This document shows, in pieces, positions 33,668 through 42,520 of a DNA stretch of 64,000 bases; the first letter of the stretch is position 1, and every line of letters starts with the position of its first letter. Under the pieces are notes generated by a model. The model was not told the DNA's origin and did not search any database. It saw nothing but the letters and a program-made list of their open reading frames with translations. Made by a program: the position numbers and the translations under genes. The DNA comes from UBA1258 sp963643225 (lineage in GTDB: Bacteria; Bacillota; Clostridia; Lachnospirales; Lachnospiraceae): contig CAVIIX010000011.1 of assembly GCA_963643225.1 (NCBI GenBank), positions 1 to 64,000 on the forward strand. Reading direction: 5' to 3'.

Positions 33668-34324
33668 ATGAGCAAACTTAAAAACATTTTAAACTGGATA
33701 ATAGGGCTGTCCCTGGCAGATCTTGGGGTGGCGCTTTGCACTAAATCAAACTTCGGACTTTCAATGATCGGAGCATCCCCCTACATTTTGCACGTGTGGT
33801 TAAGGGATACATTTTCGTGGTTTACACAGGGCACGGCAGAATATTTTTGGGAAGGCTTTCTTCTTATAATAGGATGCATCATTTTAAGACAGTTTAAGGC
33901 TAAATATTTACTTTCTTTTGCAACTGCAGTGGTAGCAGGGCTTATCATAGACTTCTGGCTTTTGGTCTTAGGTGGTAACGGTGCCTATGACACAATCCCC
34001 TTAAGAATTTTTGCCCTTACTGCAGGCACCCTTTGCACCAGCTGCGGCATTGCATTTTTATTTAACACAAACCTTCCAATACAGGTGTATGAACTGGTTG
34101 TTAAGGAATTTTCAGTTAAATACAATAAAAATTTAAATAAGGTAAAATACGTAAATGACCTTATTTTACTGGCAGTTGCATTGATTTTAAGCTTTGTGCT
34201 GACACATAAGCTTACCGGAATCGGAATCGGAACAATCATAATTACCTTTGTAAATGCGCCTTTAATCGGTGTATTCAGGAAATTTATTGAAGGGCTTGAG
34301 ATAATTAAAGAAAACGATAGCTGA
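33668..34324 (+). CDS. DUF6198/YczE-like membrane protein
   Basis: 218 residues with five to six membrane helices. The start GLSLADLGVALCTKSNFGLSMIG and the later NTNLPIQVYELVV match integral membrane proteins of the YczE/YitT-like group annotated DUF6198. Transport is suspected but unproven. ATG 33668 has AAAGGAA upstream. First gene after the tRNA; a promoter lies before the next gene, so it may be transcribed alone. Confidence 0.8.
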   Translation: MSKLKNILNWIIGLSLADLGVALCTKSNFGLSMIGASPYILHVWLRDTFSWFTQGTAEYFWEGFLLIIGCIILRQFKAKYLLSFATAVVAGLIIDFWLLVLGGNGAYDTIPLRIFALTAGTLCTSCGIAFLFNTNLPIQVYELVVKEFSVKYNKNLNKVKYVNDLILLAVALILSFVLTHKLTGIGIGTIIITFVNAPLIGVFRKFIEGLEIIKENDS

Positions 34325-34423
34325 TGCAGTAAATATACTTTTACGTATTTTTGTTGTCTATTATATTTGGTATTATACTTTTGGAGCTGATTTTATGGCT
34401 TTGGTTTACAGGATGGAGAAAAT

Positions 34424-35674
34424 ATGAGTAAAATAAACATTTCTGAAAACATAAAGAATTTGGCGCATGAAGCGGAGGAAGCCTGTGAGCCTTTCTTTAA
34501 GGAAGCGGATGCAGTGTGCGAATACAACACTGAAAAGGTGTTAAACGCATTTTTGGAAAATGAAGTTTCATATTCTGATTTTGCTGAAATAAACGGCTAC
34601 GCTTTTTTTGACGAAGCAAGAGATAAAATCGAAAAAATCTTTGCAAAGGTGCTGGGGACAGAGGATGCTTTGGTGCGCCCTCAGATTATGTCAGGCACAA
34701 ATGCAATTTATTTAACATTATCAGGATTGTTACATCCTAAGGATACAATGGTATGCATCGCAGGCACACCCTACGACCCCTTACAGGAAATTATGGGCAT
34801 AAGAGGCAACAGCCCACTTTCCCTGACACGAAACGGCGTTAATTATGAAGAAATTGATTTAATTGACAATGATTTTGACTATGCCGCAATTGAAGAAAGA
34901 ATAAAAAGGGGTGGTGTGAAGCTGGTTGAAATACAGCGCTCCTGCGGTTATTCCCACAGACGGGGCCTTACGATTTCCCAGATAGAAAAGGTGTGCTCTT
35001 TAATTAAGGGCATTGATCCTGATGTCATCATCATGATTGATAACTGCTATGGCGAGCTTGTAGAAAGAAAAGAGCCTACAGACGTAGGGGCTGACATAAT
35101 GGCAGGCTCTTTAATGCATAATTTAGGCGGCGGTATTGCTACCTCCGGCGGCTATATTGCCGGAAGAGAAGCTTTGATTGAGCAGGTAGCCGACAGACTT
35201 ACAGCTCCTGGTATGGGCAAATATTTAGGTGCCAATTATAATCAGAATTTAAAATTCCTAAAGGGCATTTTCATGGCACCACGTACCGTTGCAAACGCTG
35301 TTAAAACTGCAATTTTTACAAGCTACATGGTAGAAAAGCTTGGTTTAACTAAGGTGACTCCAAGGTTTTTTGATTACAGAAGCGATATTATACAGACCTT
35401 TAATTTCAATACGGCTGAGGATTTAGTTTTCTTTTGCCAGAGCTTACAGAGCTTTTCGCCTGTTGATTCTCTTTATAGTTCAGTACCCTGCGAGATGCCG
35501 GGCTATCCTCACATGGAAATCATGTCGGCAGGCTGTTTTGCACAGGGCTCTACAATTGAGCTTAGCTGCGACGGGCCTGTAGTGGAGCCCTTTACCGTAT
35601 TTATGCAGGGCGGGCTTACCTACGAATCATCAAAGCTTGCTGTATGCGCGGCGTTATCAAAAAAATTCAAATAA
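34424..35674 (+). CDS. Methionine gamma-lyase family protein (PF06838-like), catalytic Lys replaced
   Basis: 416 residues, PLP-dependent aspartate-aminotransferase fold. Family blocks are present: TEDALVRPQIMSGTNAIYLTLSG, the PLP-Asp motif IMIDNCYGELVE, GADIMAGSLMHNLGGG and the YLGAN/QNLKFLKG C-terminal part. In the family as I know it the motif is SL(I)KNPGGG with the PLP Lys; here that position is His232 (codon CAT 35117-35119). The fold is therefore recognisable but catalysis is doubtful unless another Lys serves. Often annotated as aluminum resistance protein. Followed by pnuC after 52 bases. Confidence 0.82.
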   Translation: MSKINISENIKNLAHEAEEACEPFFKEADAVCEYNTEKVLNAFLENEVSYSDFAEINGYAFFDEARDKIEKIFAKVLGTEDALVRPQIMSGTNAIYLTLSGLLHPKDTMVCIAGTPYDPLQEIMGIRGNSPLSLTRNGVNYEEIDLIDNDFDYAAIEERIKRGGVKLVEIQRSCGYSHRRGLTISQIEKVCSLIKGIDPDVIIMIDNCYGELVERKEPTDVGADIMAGSLMHNLGGGIATSGGYIAGREALIEQVADRLTAPGMGKYLGANYNQNLKFLKGIFMAPRTVANAVKTAIFTSYMVEKLGLTKVTPRFFDYRSDIIQTFNFNTAEDLVFFCQSLQSFSPVDSLYSSVPCEMPGYPHMEIMSAGCFAQGSTIELSCDGPVVEPFTVFMQGGLTYESSKLAVCAALSKKFK

Positions 35675-35726
35675 AGACTTACAAAAGCTCTTATATGAGC
35701 AGGTAGCGAAAGGATTGTTAATATCA

Positions 35727-36593
35727 ATGAGTATGACTGACACTAAAAAAGGTTTTTGGGCCACTTTAGATACAAAACTCTGTGATTTAAAGCCCGAAAA
35801 AAATGAAGAAACAAACTGGTTTAAGAAGTTTATTAATAATTTTACGATTTATGAAATAATCTGGATGGTGGTAATACTTGCCTTATCTTTGGCTTTATCC
35901 GTTTTATTTCCGGAAGATGACGTTTATTCAGCGTCAACGAATACACTTATTGCCTCAGGGGTTCTACTGACGGTTTTATATTTTTTTGATACAATAATCG
36001 GCTGTTTTTGTGAATTATTGTTCTCAAAACAGAATAAGTGGGCATTTTTAATTTATGATTTGGTGGAAGTAATTGAAATTGCCATAATGCTTTTACTTCG
36101 CACACGTTTTGCATCGATGGCAGTGAGCATTTTCTTCTGGATTCCCGCTCACACAGCAGGCTTCTTTGCCTGGAGACGCCACAAGGATGAAAAGAAATAC
36201 GAGACTACTAAGGTACGTCGCCTTAAGACCTGGCAGACGGTGCTTATCATGGTGGGTACAGTTGTGCTCTCCGCAGGCCTTGGTTATTTAATGACAAAAA
36301 TAAATGCAGACACTACCTTTTATAAGAGTGATTTGGTTGAAAAAATCAGCATTTATGCAGATGCAAGCCTTGCCATTATGAGCATTCTTGACGGAATTTT
36401 AATGTTCTGCCGTTCAAGAGAATCCTGGTGGACCTGGTATATCTACATTGCGGTTGAAACCTTCTTTAACATTTTAAACGGCCAGTGGGTGCTTTTGGTG
36501 TATAAATTCGGGTACCTCACAAACACTACCTACGGTCATATTAAGTGGACAAAATACATTCAGGAACAGGAAAAATTAAAGAAAACTGCTTAA
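35727..36593 (+). CDS. PnuC-like nicotinamide nucleoside transporter
   Basis: 288 residues with about seven membrane helices. The YEIIWMVVILALSLALS opening, IFFWIPAHTAGFFAWRRHKD and ESWWTWYIYIAVETFFNILNGQW are the aromatic-rich PnuC signatures that line the substrate path for nicotinamide riboside or a related vitamin precursor. It is longer at the N-terminus than typical PnuC (about 240). ATG 35727 follows AAAGGA; ATG 35733 is also possible. No riboswitch is evident in the 52-base gap before it. Confidence 0.85.
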   Translation: MSMTDTKKGFWATLDTKLCDLKPEKNEETNWFKKFINNFTIYEIIWMVVILALSLALSVLFPEDDVYSASTNTLIASGVLLTVLYFFDTIIGCFCELLFSKQNKWAFLIYDLVEVIEIAIMLLLRTRFASMAVSIFFWIPAHTAGFFAWRRHKDEKKYETTKVRRLKTWQTVLIMVGTVVLSAGLGYLMTKINADTTFYKSDLVEKISIYADASLAIMSILDGILMFCRSRESWWTWYIYIAVETFFNILNGQWVLLVYKFGYLTNTTYGHIKWTKYIQEQEKLKKTA

Positions 36594-36616
36594 AAAACGC
36601 GAGCGAGTCCTGACAT

Positions 36617-37729
36617 ATGGAAAAAAACGAAATTTTAAGAATTTACGGAACTGAATATAAGGAAATGACAAAGACTCTTCTTAAGGAAGCTAAGCTATGC
36701 GATTTAATCCCAGCAGGGGCCCGCATAGGCATAAAGCCTAACCTTATGAGCTGCATTCCCGCAGATTTTGGTGCCACCACACATCCTGAAGTGGTGGAGG
36801 GCATAATTGAATATCTTAAGGAAAAGAATTTTAACGATATCAGGATAATGGAAGGCTCATGGGTTGGAGACAAAACCGAGAAATCCTTTGAAATATGCGG
36901 CTTTAACGATCTTAGCAAAAGAACGGGAGTTAAATTAATAGATACTCAGAAGGAAGGCTCTTTTGAAGTAAGCTCTGATGCCGATTCCGATATTAAGGTT
37001 AAAATCTGTAACTGTAATAAAGACATCGACTTTTTAATAAACGTGCCTGTTATAAAGGGACACTGCCAGACAAATATCACCTGTGCCCTTAAAAACTTAA
37101 AGGGGCTTATTCCAAATGCCGAAAAGCGCAGATTTCATGCCATGGGGCTTCACGAGCCAATCGCTGTTTTGAATTCCTGTATTAAACAGGATTTTATCGT
37201 AATTGACCATATTTGCGGCGACTTAGACTCAGAGGGAGGCGGCAATCCCTATTACAGTAACTGCGTCATGGTAAGTCTGGATCCGGTGCTTACGGATGCA
37301 TATGTATGCAGGCTGTTAGGATATAAATCAGAGGATGTGCCTTATATTTCTTTTGCGGAAAAATTCAACGTAGGAGACGCGGATTTAAGTCATTTAAAGC
37401 TTAAGACTATCGGTGGCGACGGCATCGAAAGAGACGAGGAGCTTCCTATCACCCACAGAATTTTTAAATTAAAGGATAAGGCCCAGGACGTTGACACCTG
37501 CAGCGCCTGCTATGAAAGCCTGATGGAAGCGCTGGCACAGCTTGAGGAGGAAGGGCTTTTAGATAATTTTAACGAAAAAATCTGCATAGGCCAGGGGTAT
37601 CGCGGCCAGACAGGAGAGTATGGCATGGGTAACTGCACTAAGGCCTTTGCTCATTCGATTAAGGGCTGTCCTCCCGATGCAGACACGGTTTATGAGACTG
37701 TAAAAGCCTGGGTGCTTGAAAAAAAATGA
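36617..37729 (+). CDS. DUF362 domain protein
   Basis: 370 residues, soluble. The IGIKPNLMSCIPADFGATTHPEVVEG block and FLINVPVIKGHCQTNITCALKNLKGLIP, DPVLTDAYVCRLLG identify DUF362. Family members often carry a ferredoxin domain; here the C-terminus instead has scattered cysteines (CSACYESL, CIGQGYRG) with no clear 4Fe-4S motif. Function unknown. The next gene starts inside its stop (ATGA overlap). Confidence 0.85.
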   Translation: MEKNEILRIYGTEYKEMTKTLLKEAKLCDLIPAGARIGIKPNLMSCIPADFGATTHPEVVEGIIEYLKEKNFNDIRIMEGSWVGDKTEKSFEICGFNDLSKRTGVKLIDTQKEGSFEVSSDADSDIKVKICNCNKDIDFLINVPVIKGHCQTNITCALKNLKGLIPNAEKRRFHAMGLHEPIAVLNSCIKQDFIVIDHICGDLDSEGGGNPYYSNCVMVSLDPVLTDAYVCRLLGYKSEDVPYISFAEKFNVGDADLSHLKLKTIGGDGIERDEELPITHRIFKLKDKAQDVDTCSACYESLMEALAQLEEEGLLDNFNEKICIGQGYRGQTGEYGMGNCTKAFAHSIKGCPPDADTVYETVKAWVLEKK

Positions 37730-38142
37730 AGGCCTTCTTTAAAAAACACAAAGCTGAATATGAGGTAATCCTGTCGCTTTTACTGGTGGTGGCACTTTTA
37801 TTTATAACGGGAATCGGCTGCCCTATTAAATTCTTTACTGGAATATCCTGTGCGGGCTGCGGCATGTCAAGAGCCCTTTACTGCATGCTGACGCTTGATT
37901 TTAAGACAGCCGTTTATTACCATCCTTTATGTTTTCTTTTTCCGTTATTTGCAATATTTTTATTTTTCCATAAGCATGTAAGCCGTAAAATTTTTAAAGG
38001 CATTTTAGTTGCCATATGCGTGATTTTTGTTATAGTATATTTAATAAGGCTTTTTGATGATAAATGCAGCGTTGTCACGTGCAATCCTCAAAACGGCTTT
38101 ATATTAAAGGCAATAAAACATTTATACAATGGAGGGAATTAA
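37726..38142 (+). CDS. DUF2752 membrane protein
   Basis: 138 residues, three membrane helices. The motif CPIKFFTGISCAGCGMSRA is the DUF2752 signature (CPxxxxTGxxCxGCGxxRA). Overlaps the DUF362 gene by four bases, implying coupled expression. Function unknown. Confidence 0.9.
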   Translation: MKAFFKKHKAEYEVILSLLLVVALLFITGIGCPIKFFTGISCAGCGMSRALYCMLTLDFKTAVYYHPLCFLFPLFAIFLFFHKHVSRKIFKGILVAICVIFVIVYLIRLFDDKCSVVTCNPQNGFILKAIKHLYNGGN

Positions 38143-38143
38143 T

Positions 38144-38767
38144 ATGTTTTGTGAACACTGTCACAACCAGGTAGAGGAAGGTATTAAATTTTGCCCATAC
38201 TGCGGTGAAAAGCTTCAGCCTTCGCAAGGTGATAACATCGTGAATGACATTAAGAGTGAATTTGCTGATATAGCAGGCTCTGTTAAGAATACCTTTAATG
38301 AACTTGACGATGAGCTTGTAACAGCAGCAAAGGACGTTAACGCTACACTTCACGGACAACCCGGCGAGGTATTAAAGACTGACAGAGGCTTACTTACCTA
38401 CATACTGCTTTCGATCATCACCTGCGGTATTTACGGCTATTATTTCATATACCAGATGGCTCACGATATTAACATCGCCTGCGAGGGTGACGGCGAACAG
38501 ACCTCAGGACTTGCAGCCTTCATCATTTTATCCTTTATCACCTGCGGCTTCTATTCTATTTACTGGGAATACAAGCTTGGAAACCGTCTGGCATCAAACG
38601 CCCACAGATACGGCCTTAACTTCCAGGAAAACGGCACCACTGTTTTGCTCTGGGTAATCTTTGGCTCCCTTTTATGCTGCCTTGGCCCCTTCATCGGCAT
38701 GAACATCTTAATTAGAAACAGCAATACTATCTGCAGAGCTTATAATGAAAAGATGGGGTATGTGTAA
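38144..38767 (+). CDS. Zinc-ribbon DUF4234 membrane protein
   Basis: 207 residues: an N-terminal zinc ribbon CEHC...CPYC, a charged linker, then membrane helices with the paired ITCGIYGYYFIYQMAHDIN and ITCGFYSIYWEYKLGNRL motifs of DUF4234. ATG 38144 has GGAGGG upstream and starts just after the DUF2752 stop. Function unknown. A terminator follows. Confidence 0.88.
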   Translation: MFCEHCHNQVEEGIKFCPYCGEKLQPSQGDNIVNDIKSEFADIAGSVKNTFNELDDELVTAAKDVNATLHGQPGEVLKTDRGLLTYILLSIITCGIYGYYFIYQMAHDINIACEGDGEQTSGLAAFIILSFITCGFYSIYWEYKLGNRLASNAHRYGLNFQENGTTVLLWVIFGSLLCCLGPFIGMNILIRNSNTICRAYNEKMGYV

Positions 38768-38809
38768 ACAGAAAAATTTTATCTGATTAATTGAATTTAA
38801 AATATATAG

Positions 38810-38840
38810 AAAAGCGCCTTTATTTAAGGCGCTTTTGTCT
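38810..38840 (+). terminator. Rho-independent terminator
   Basis: 11-bp perfect stem AAAAGCGCCTT/AAGGCGCTTTT around TATTT, followed by GTCTT. Closes the operon that ends with the DUF4234 gene. Confidence 0.88.
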
Positions 38841-38850
38841 TGCATATGTC

Positions 38851-38897
38851 AAGGATATTCTGAGTCCGCTTCGCTACGGCTCTACTAAGGGCTGCAC
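38851..38897 (-). repeat. 3' fragment of dispersed hairpin repeat (minus strand)
   Basis: Read on the minus strand, CCCTTAGTAGAGCCGTAGCGAAGC then GAATATCCTT matches the 3' half of the element (TTAGTAGAGCCGTAGCGAAGC...AATATCATTG). Stems 1 and 2 are absent. Confidence 0.65.
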
Positions 38898-39027
38898 TGC
38901 GTTTGCTTTAGGTTTTATAAATATAAGCAGGAATATTGAAGGTGAGTCTTTCGATAAGTCGTTAAAGGAATAGTTAAATTCCACATGTAAAAGTAAATTC
39001 GATACTGAAGATTAAATTCATTTTTCT

Positions 39028-39058
39028 AGGGTTTGACATATTTTGTCAAACCCTTTAT
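39028..39058 (+). terminator. Terminator-like hairpin
   Basis: 11-bp stem AGGGTTTGACA/TGTCAAACCCT with a five-base loop, then TTATTG. It lies far from a coding gene (the DUF4234 operon already ended), so it may end a small transcript. Confidence 0.55.
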
Positions 39059-39140
39059 TGTGAAATTCAGCCACTTTGATTATGAATAAAAATTAAAAGG
39101 TGTATGCGGTCGCCAGCAGCATGGTTGATTTTGGAAATTG

Positions 39141-39190
39141 TTCGACAGTGTCGAATGAGTAAGTAAATAGTAAGTAAATAGTAAGTAAAT
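39141..39190. repeat. 15-bp palindrome and 3x 11-bp tandem repeat
   Basis: TTCGACAGTGTCGAA (39141-39155) is perfectly palindromic around one base. Immediately after it, AGTAAGTAAAT occurs three times head to tail (39158-39190). No gene covers them. A regulator site with iterons or replication slippage are options. Confidence 0.75.
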
Positions 39191-39194
39191 GAAG

Positions 39195-39235
39195 TAGCCA
39201 TTATGGAGATTGAGTTCTTAGTAATGGCTATTTTT
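39195..39235 (+). terminator. Rho-independent terminator of unknown transcript
   Basis: Stem TAGCCATTA (39195-39203) / TAATGGCTA (39222-39230) followed by TTTTT. No coding gene lies upstream on the plus strand within 430 bases, so it may mark the end of a small RNA, or it is the flank of repeat copy 4, which begins at once. Confidence 0.55.
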
Positions 39236-39374
39236 ATAAAAGCTTAAGAAAACACACTGCCTTTAGGAGGCGGTGTTTAAACGCTAGGTGCTTTGTAAAA
39301 AGCAAAGCACCCAGTAAGGCACGTAGTGCCGCTTTTAGTAGAGCCGTAGCGAAGCAGATTGCAAATATCATTGA
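39234..39374 (+). repeat. Dispersed hairpin repeat, copy 4
   Basis: Full length, TTTATAAAAGCTTAAG to AATATCATTG. The second stem is GGTGCTTTG/CAAAGCACC where copy 1 has GGTGCTGGG/CCCAGTACC: paired changes that preserve pairing. Stem 3 is identical to copy 1 (GGCACGTAGTGCC). Confidence 0.85.
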
Positions 39375-39384
39375 CCAAAAGCTG

Positions 39385-40263
39385 CTAAGGTCTTCTTGCA
39401 TCAGTCATATAGAAGATGGTGAAAAGGCCTGGACCACAGTGGGCGCCGATTACAACGCCAAGGCCTGTGATGGTGATTTCCTTTACAGAAGGAAAGGCCT
39501 CCAAAAGGGCGTTTTTAACGTATTGTGCATCCTCGTAGCAGTCGGCGTGGTTGATTCTGAATACCATTCCGTCAGGATTTTTGACGTCGTTTTTGATGGC
39601 CGCGATTACTGAATTAAGGGCTGTCTTACGGCCACGCACCTTTGAAACTGCCATAAGGGAGCCGTCATTTGGTACATATAAAACGGGCTTTATCGATAGA
39701 AGAGTACCGACCAAGGCCGATGCATTTGACACTCTGCCACCGCGTTTGAGCCAGTTTAAATCATCAACCGTGAAACGGTGAGCAATGCAAAGCTTGTTAT
39801 CTTCAATCCATTTAAGCAGGTTTTCCTTTGAAGTACCTGCCTCATATAATTCAATGACGTTTTCAACAAGCAGGCCAAGACCGCCTGATACACAGCAGGT
39901 ATCAACGTTTACGATTTCTCTGTCAGGATATTCTTCCTTTAATTCTTCAATGGCATTTTCGCAAAATCTCCAGGAAGAGGAGAGAACTCTTGACATATCA
40001 AGGAAGATAATGTCCTTTCCCTGCTTTAGTAATTCTTCGAAAAATTCGCGGTAGGAATATTCGTTGATGGCTGCGGTTGTAAGAATTGAGCCTTCACGCA
40101 TCATTTTATAGACGTTTGAGCGGGTTTCCTCGCGACAGTCATCTTCGAAAGCCTCGTCCCCGATAGTGTAGCTGTAGCTGATAAAGGGGATTTTGTGTTC
40201 ATCTAAGTATTCTCTTGTTAAATCTGCCGTTGAGGCAGTAGCGATTATATAATTTTGTTCCAT
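39385..40263 (-). CDS. DegV family fatty-acid-binding protein
   Basis: 292 residues. The DegV fold is recognised by TASTADLTREYL, a SYSYTIG strand, the HRFTVDDLNWLKRGGRVS motif and SIKPVLYV...KVRGRKTAL. DegV (FakB) proteins bind fatty acids, which FakA kinase phosphorylates for membrane lipid synthesis. ATG 40263 has AAGGAG six bases upstream, so the further in-frame upstream ATG is not used. Confidence 0.93.
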   Translation of the reverse strand: MEQNYIIATASTADLTREYLDEHKIPFISYSYTIGDEAFEDDCREETRSNVYKMMREGSILTTAAINEYSYREFFEELLKQGKDIIFLDMSRVLSSSWRFCENAIEELKEEYPDREIVNVDTCCVSGGLGLLVENVIELYEAGTSKENLLKWIEDNKLCIAHRFTVDDLNWLKRGGRVSNASALVGTLLSIKPVLYVPNDGSLMAVSKVRGRKTALNSVIAAIKNDVKNPDGMVFRINHADCYEDAQYVKNALLEAFPSVKEITITGLGVVIGAHCGPGLFTIFYMTDARRP

Positions 40264-40401
40264 GTCTTTCTCCTTTGGGCACGTGCCGCTTCCAATAGTA
40301 TAATGTAATTCCAAAATTATCGCAACAAAAACTATTCTTCCTAAATGCGTCCTATTGTGCTATATTAGATTAGTTAAGAGTAGAAAGAAAGAGGCTTTTA
40401 C

Positions 40402-41784
40402 ATGGCTAATTTTAAATTTTTATTGGGCCTTTGGGTGGGTAAGCTTTCAATCCCGGCTCTAAAAATTACAAAGCATAACGGAACGGATTATCCAGGCACC
40501 ATTGCAAACAAAATATGTCCTGAATTTTTAAAGTACACAGCAAATGCCAAAAAGACTTTAATTGTGACGGGCACAAATGGCAAGACAACTGTCAACAACA
40601 TGCTCATCGACATTTTGGAGGATAATGGTAAAAGGGTGTTTTCAAACCGCCTGGGGTCTAACATCACAACCGGCATTTCGACGGTGTATATAAAGGGAAG
40701 CACTTTCTTTGGCCGTATGAAGAAATGTGACCTGGCTGTTTTAGAGGTAGACGAGCGAAGCGCTCCGAGGATTTACCCTTATTTACAGCCAGACTACGTG
40801 GTGGTGACAAACCTTTCAAGAGACTCGATTTTACGAAATGCACACCCTCAGTACATTGCAGACATTTTGACAAATTCAATGCCCGCCCACACTAAGCTTA
40901 TTTTAAACGCTGAGGATTTGATTTCCGGTAATATAGCAAAAGAAAATGCCCGGACCTATTTTGGAATTGACAGACTTCCAGAAGACGTTAACACAAAGGA
41001 AGACCTTTTAAACGACATGCGTATCTGCCCTAGGTGTGCAGGAAGGCTTACTTATAATTACATCCGTTACAATCACATTGGTAATGCTACCTGCAAGGAC
41101 TGCGGCTTCACTTCGCCAAAGGCTGACATTTCAGTTGTGGCGCTGGATAAGGAAAACAAGACCATGACGGTAAGAGAAGGCGAAAATACCTACACTTATC
41201 CTCTCATAACCGACATGATTATTAATATCTATAATCTTGTGACGGTGATTGCAGCCTGCCGTGAGCTTGGCCTTTCTCATGAAGAAATAAGCCGTTCTAT
41301 GGCAAAAACTAAAATCCCAGCATCACGCCATTCCGTTGATGAATGTGCAGGAGTTAAGATTATCACTCAGATGGCAAAAGAAAAGAACGCTTCAGCCACC
41401 ACCCGCGCTATTGAATACGTGGCAGAAATGGAAGGAAAGCGCGAGCTTTTGCTTATGATGAACTGCCTTAACGATACTAAGCACTGGTCTGAAAATCCAT
41501 GTTGGATTTACGATACAGATTTTGAAATGCTTAATAAAAATGACATTAAGAAAATTGTATGCGCCGGCGCAAGAAACAAGGATTACAGATTAAGATTACT
41601 GCTTGCAGGCGTGCCAGGGGAAAAGATTGTGTGCGTTGAGAGCGAATTGGAGGCCCCTAAGCTTTTAAGCTATGACGAGGGCGACATTATCTGCATTTTC
41701 CATGGCGTAGACTCGGCAGATCTTGCGGCAAGGGTCAAGGAAAAAGTAAAGCAGACCGCAATGGAAAGGAGTGTAAAGGCATGA
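40402..41784 (+). CDS. MurT-like Mur ligase domain protein
   Basis: 460 residues. Mur ligase ATP loop TGTNGKTT (56-63), central ligase domain with EVDERSAPRIYPYLQPDYVVVTN, an inserted zinc ribbon CPRC...CKDC (about 208-234) and a C-terminal DUF1727 domain with WIYDTDFE. This is the MurT layout; MurT with GatD amidates D-glutamate of lipid II. Divergences: the usual NLFRDQ-type segment reads NLSRDSILRNAH, and the NDxxADGxD segment is replaced by NCLNDTKHWSENP. It overlaps the gatD-like gene by four bases. A paralogue with another substrate is possible. Confidence 0.85.
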   Translation: MANFKFLLGLWVGKLSIPALKITKHNGTDYPGTIANKICPEFLKYTANAKKTLIVTGTNGKTTVNNMLIDILEDNGKRVFSNRLGSNITTGISTVYIKGSTFFGRMKKCDLAVLEVDERSAPRIYPYLQPDYVVVTNLSRDSILRNAHPQYIADILTNSMPAHTKLILNAEDLISGNIAKENARTYFGIDRLPEDVNTKEDLLNDMRICPRCAGRLTYNYIRYNHIGNATCKDCGFTSPKADISVVALDKENKTMTVREGENTYTYPLITDMIINIYNLVTVIAACRELGLSHEEISRSMAKTKIPASRHSVDECAGVKIITQMAKEKNASATTRAIEYVAEMEGKRELLLMMNCLNDTKHWSENPCWIYDTDFEMLNKNDIKKIVCAGARNKDYRLRLLLAGVPGEKIVCVESELEAPKLLSYDEGDIICIFHGVDSADLAARVKEKVKQTAMERSVKA

Positions 41785-42509
41785 AGATAGAAGTATTATA
41801 TCCTGAAGTGTGCTCCCTCTACGGCGATCTTGGCAACATTAAATATCTAAAGGAAAGCGACGATTCAATTGAGATAATAAACACCTCTTTAAAGGAAACC
41901 CCCAAATTTACTGCCGAAAAGATTGATTTAATCTATATGGGCACTGCAACAGAAGAGGGAATCAGGCTTTCTGTTAAGGCATTAACGCCCTATAAGGAAA
42001 AGCTTGAAAGCTTAATTAATGACGGACAGCTGTTTCTTTTGACAGGAAATGCTTTAGATATTTTTTCAGAAGGCGTAAGTGCAGATTTATGTGATGACCT
42101 GCCTGGACTTGGTATTATTCCGGCAAAAGAAAAATATAAAATGCTGGACAGGCACAACAGCTTTTATGTGGGCTCATTTAACACAGGGGATGAAGATATA
42201 AAGGTTGTGGGCTTTAGGAGTCTGTTTGGGCTGTCATATTTAACTAAAGGAAATAAGACTGAAGGCTTCTTTAAGACAATTCGCGGCATAGGCCGCAATG
42301 AAGCAGATTTAACGGAAGGCTATAGAATCAACAATTTATATGCCACCACCTTAATAGGACCTTTACTTATACTGAATCCTTTACTTACAAGGTGGCTATT
42401 AAAGAAGATGGGATCAAATAACGAGCCTGCCTTTATGGAAGCTTCAATGGATTCCTACAATCAAAGACTTAAAGAGCTTGAAAACGAACACTTTAACCCT
42501 ATATATTAA
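41781..42509 (+). CDS. GatD-like glutamine amidotransferase domain without catalytic residues
   Basis: 242 residues aligned by eye to GatD/CobB-type class I amidotransferases: VLYPEVCSLYGDLGNI start, PGLGIIPA, and TEGYRINNLYATTLIGPLLILNP end. The nucleophile elbow, normally CGGYQ, reads LTGNALD (about 87-93), and the catalytic His of HGPLL is Ile192. Only two cysteines exist and neither is in that place. It therefore should not hydrolyse glutamine. It is coupled to the murT-like gene (ATGA overlap), so it presumably acts as a structural or regulatory partner. Confidence 0.82.
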   Translation: MKIEVLYPEVCSLYGDLGNIKYLKESDDSIEIINTSLKETPKFTAEKIDLIYMGTATEEGIRLSVKALTPYKEKLESLINDGQLFLLTGNALDIFSEGVSADLCDDLPGLGIIPAKEKYKMLDRHNSFYVGSFNTGDEDIKVVGFRSLFGLSYLTKGNKTEGFFKTIRGIGRNEADLTEGYRINNLYATTLIGPLLILNPLLTRWLLKKMGSNNEPAFMEASMDSYNQRLKELENEHFNPIY

Positions 42510-42520
42510 TTGAGGATTTT

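Noticed and set aside
39158..39190. CRISPR-like array
   Set aside because: Only three directly adjoining 11-bp units with no spacers.
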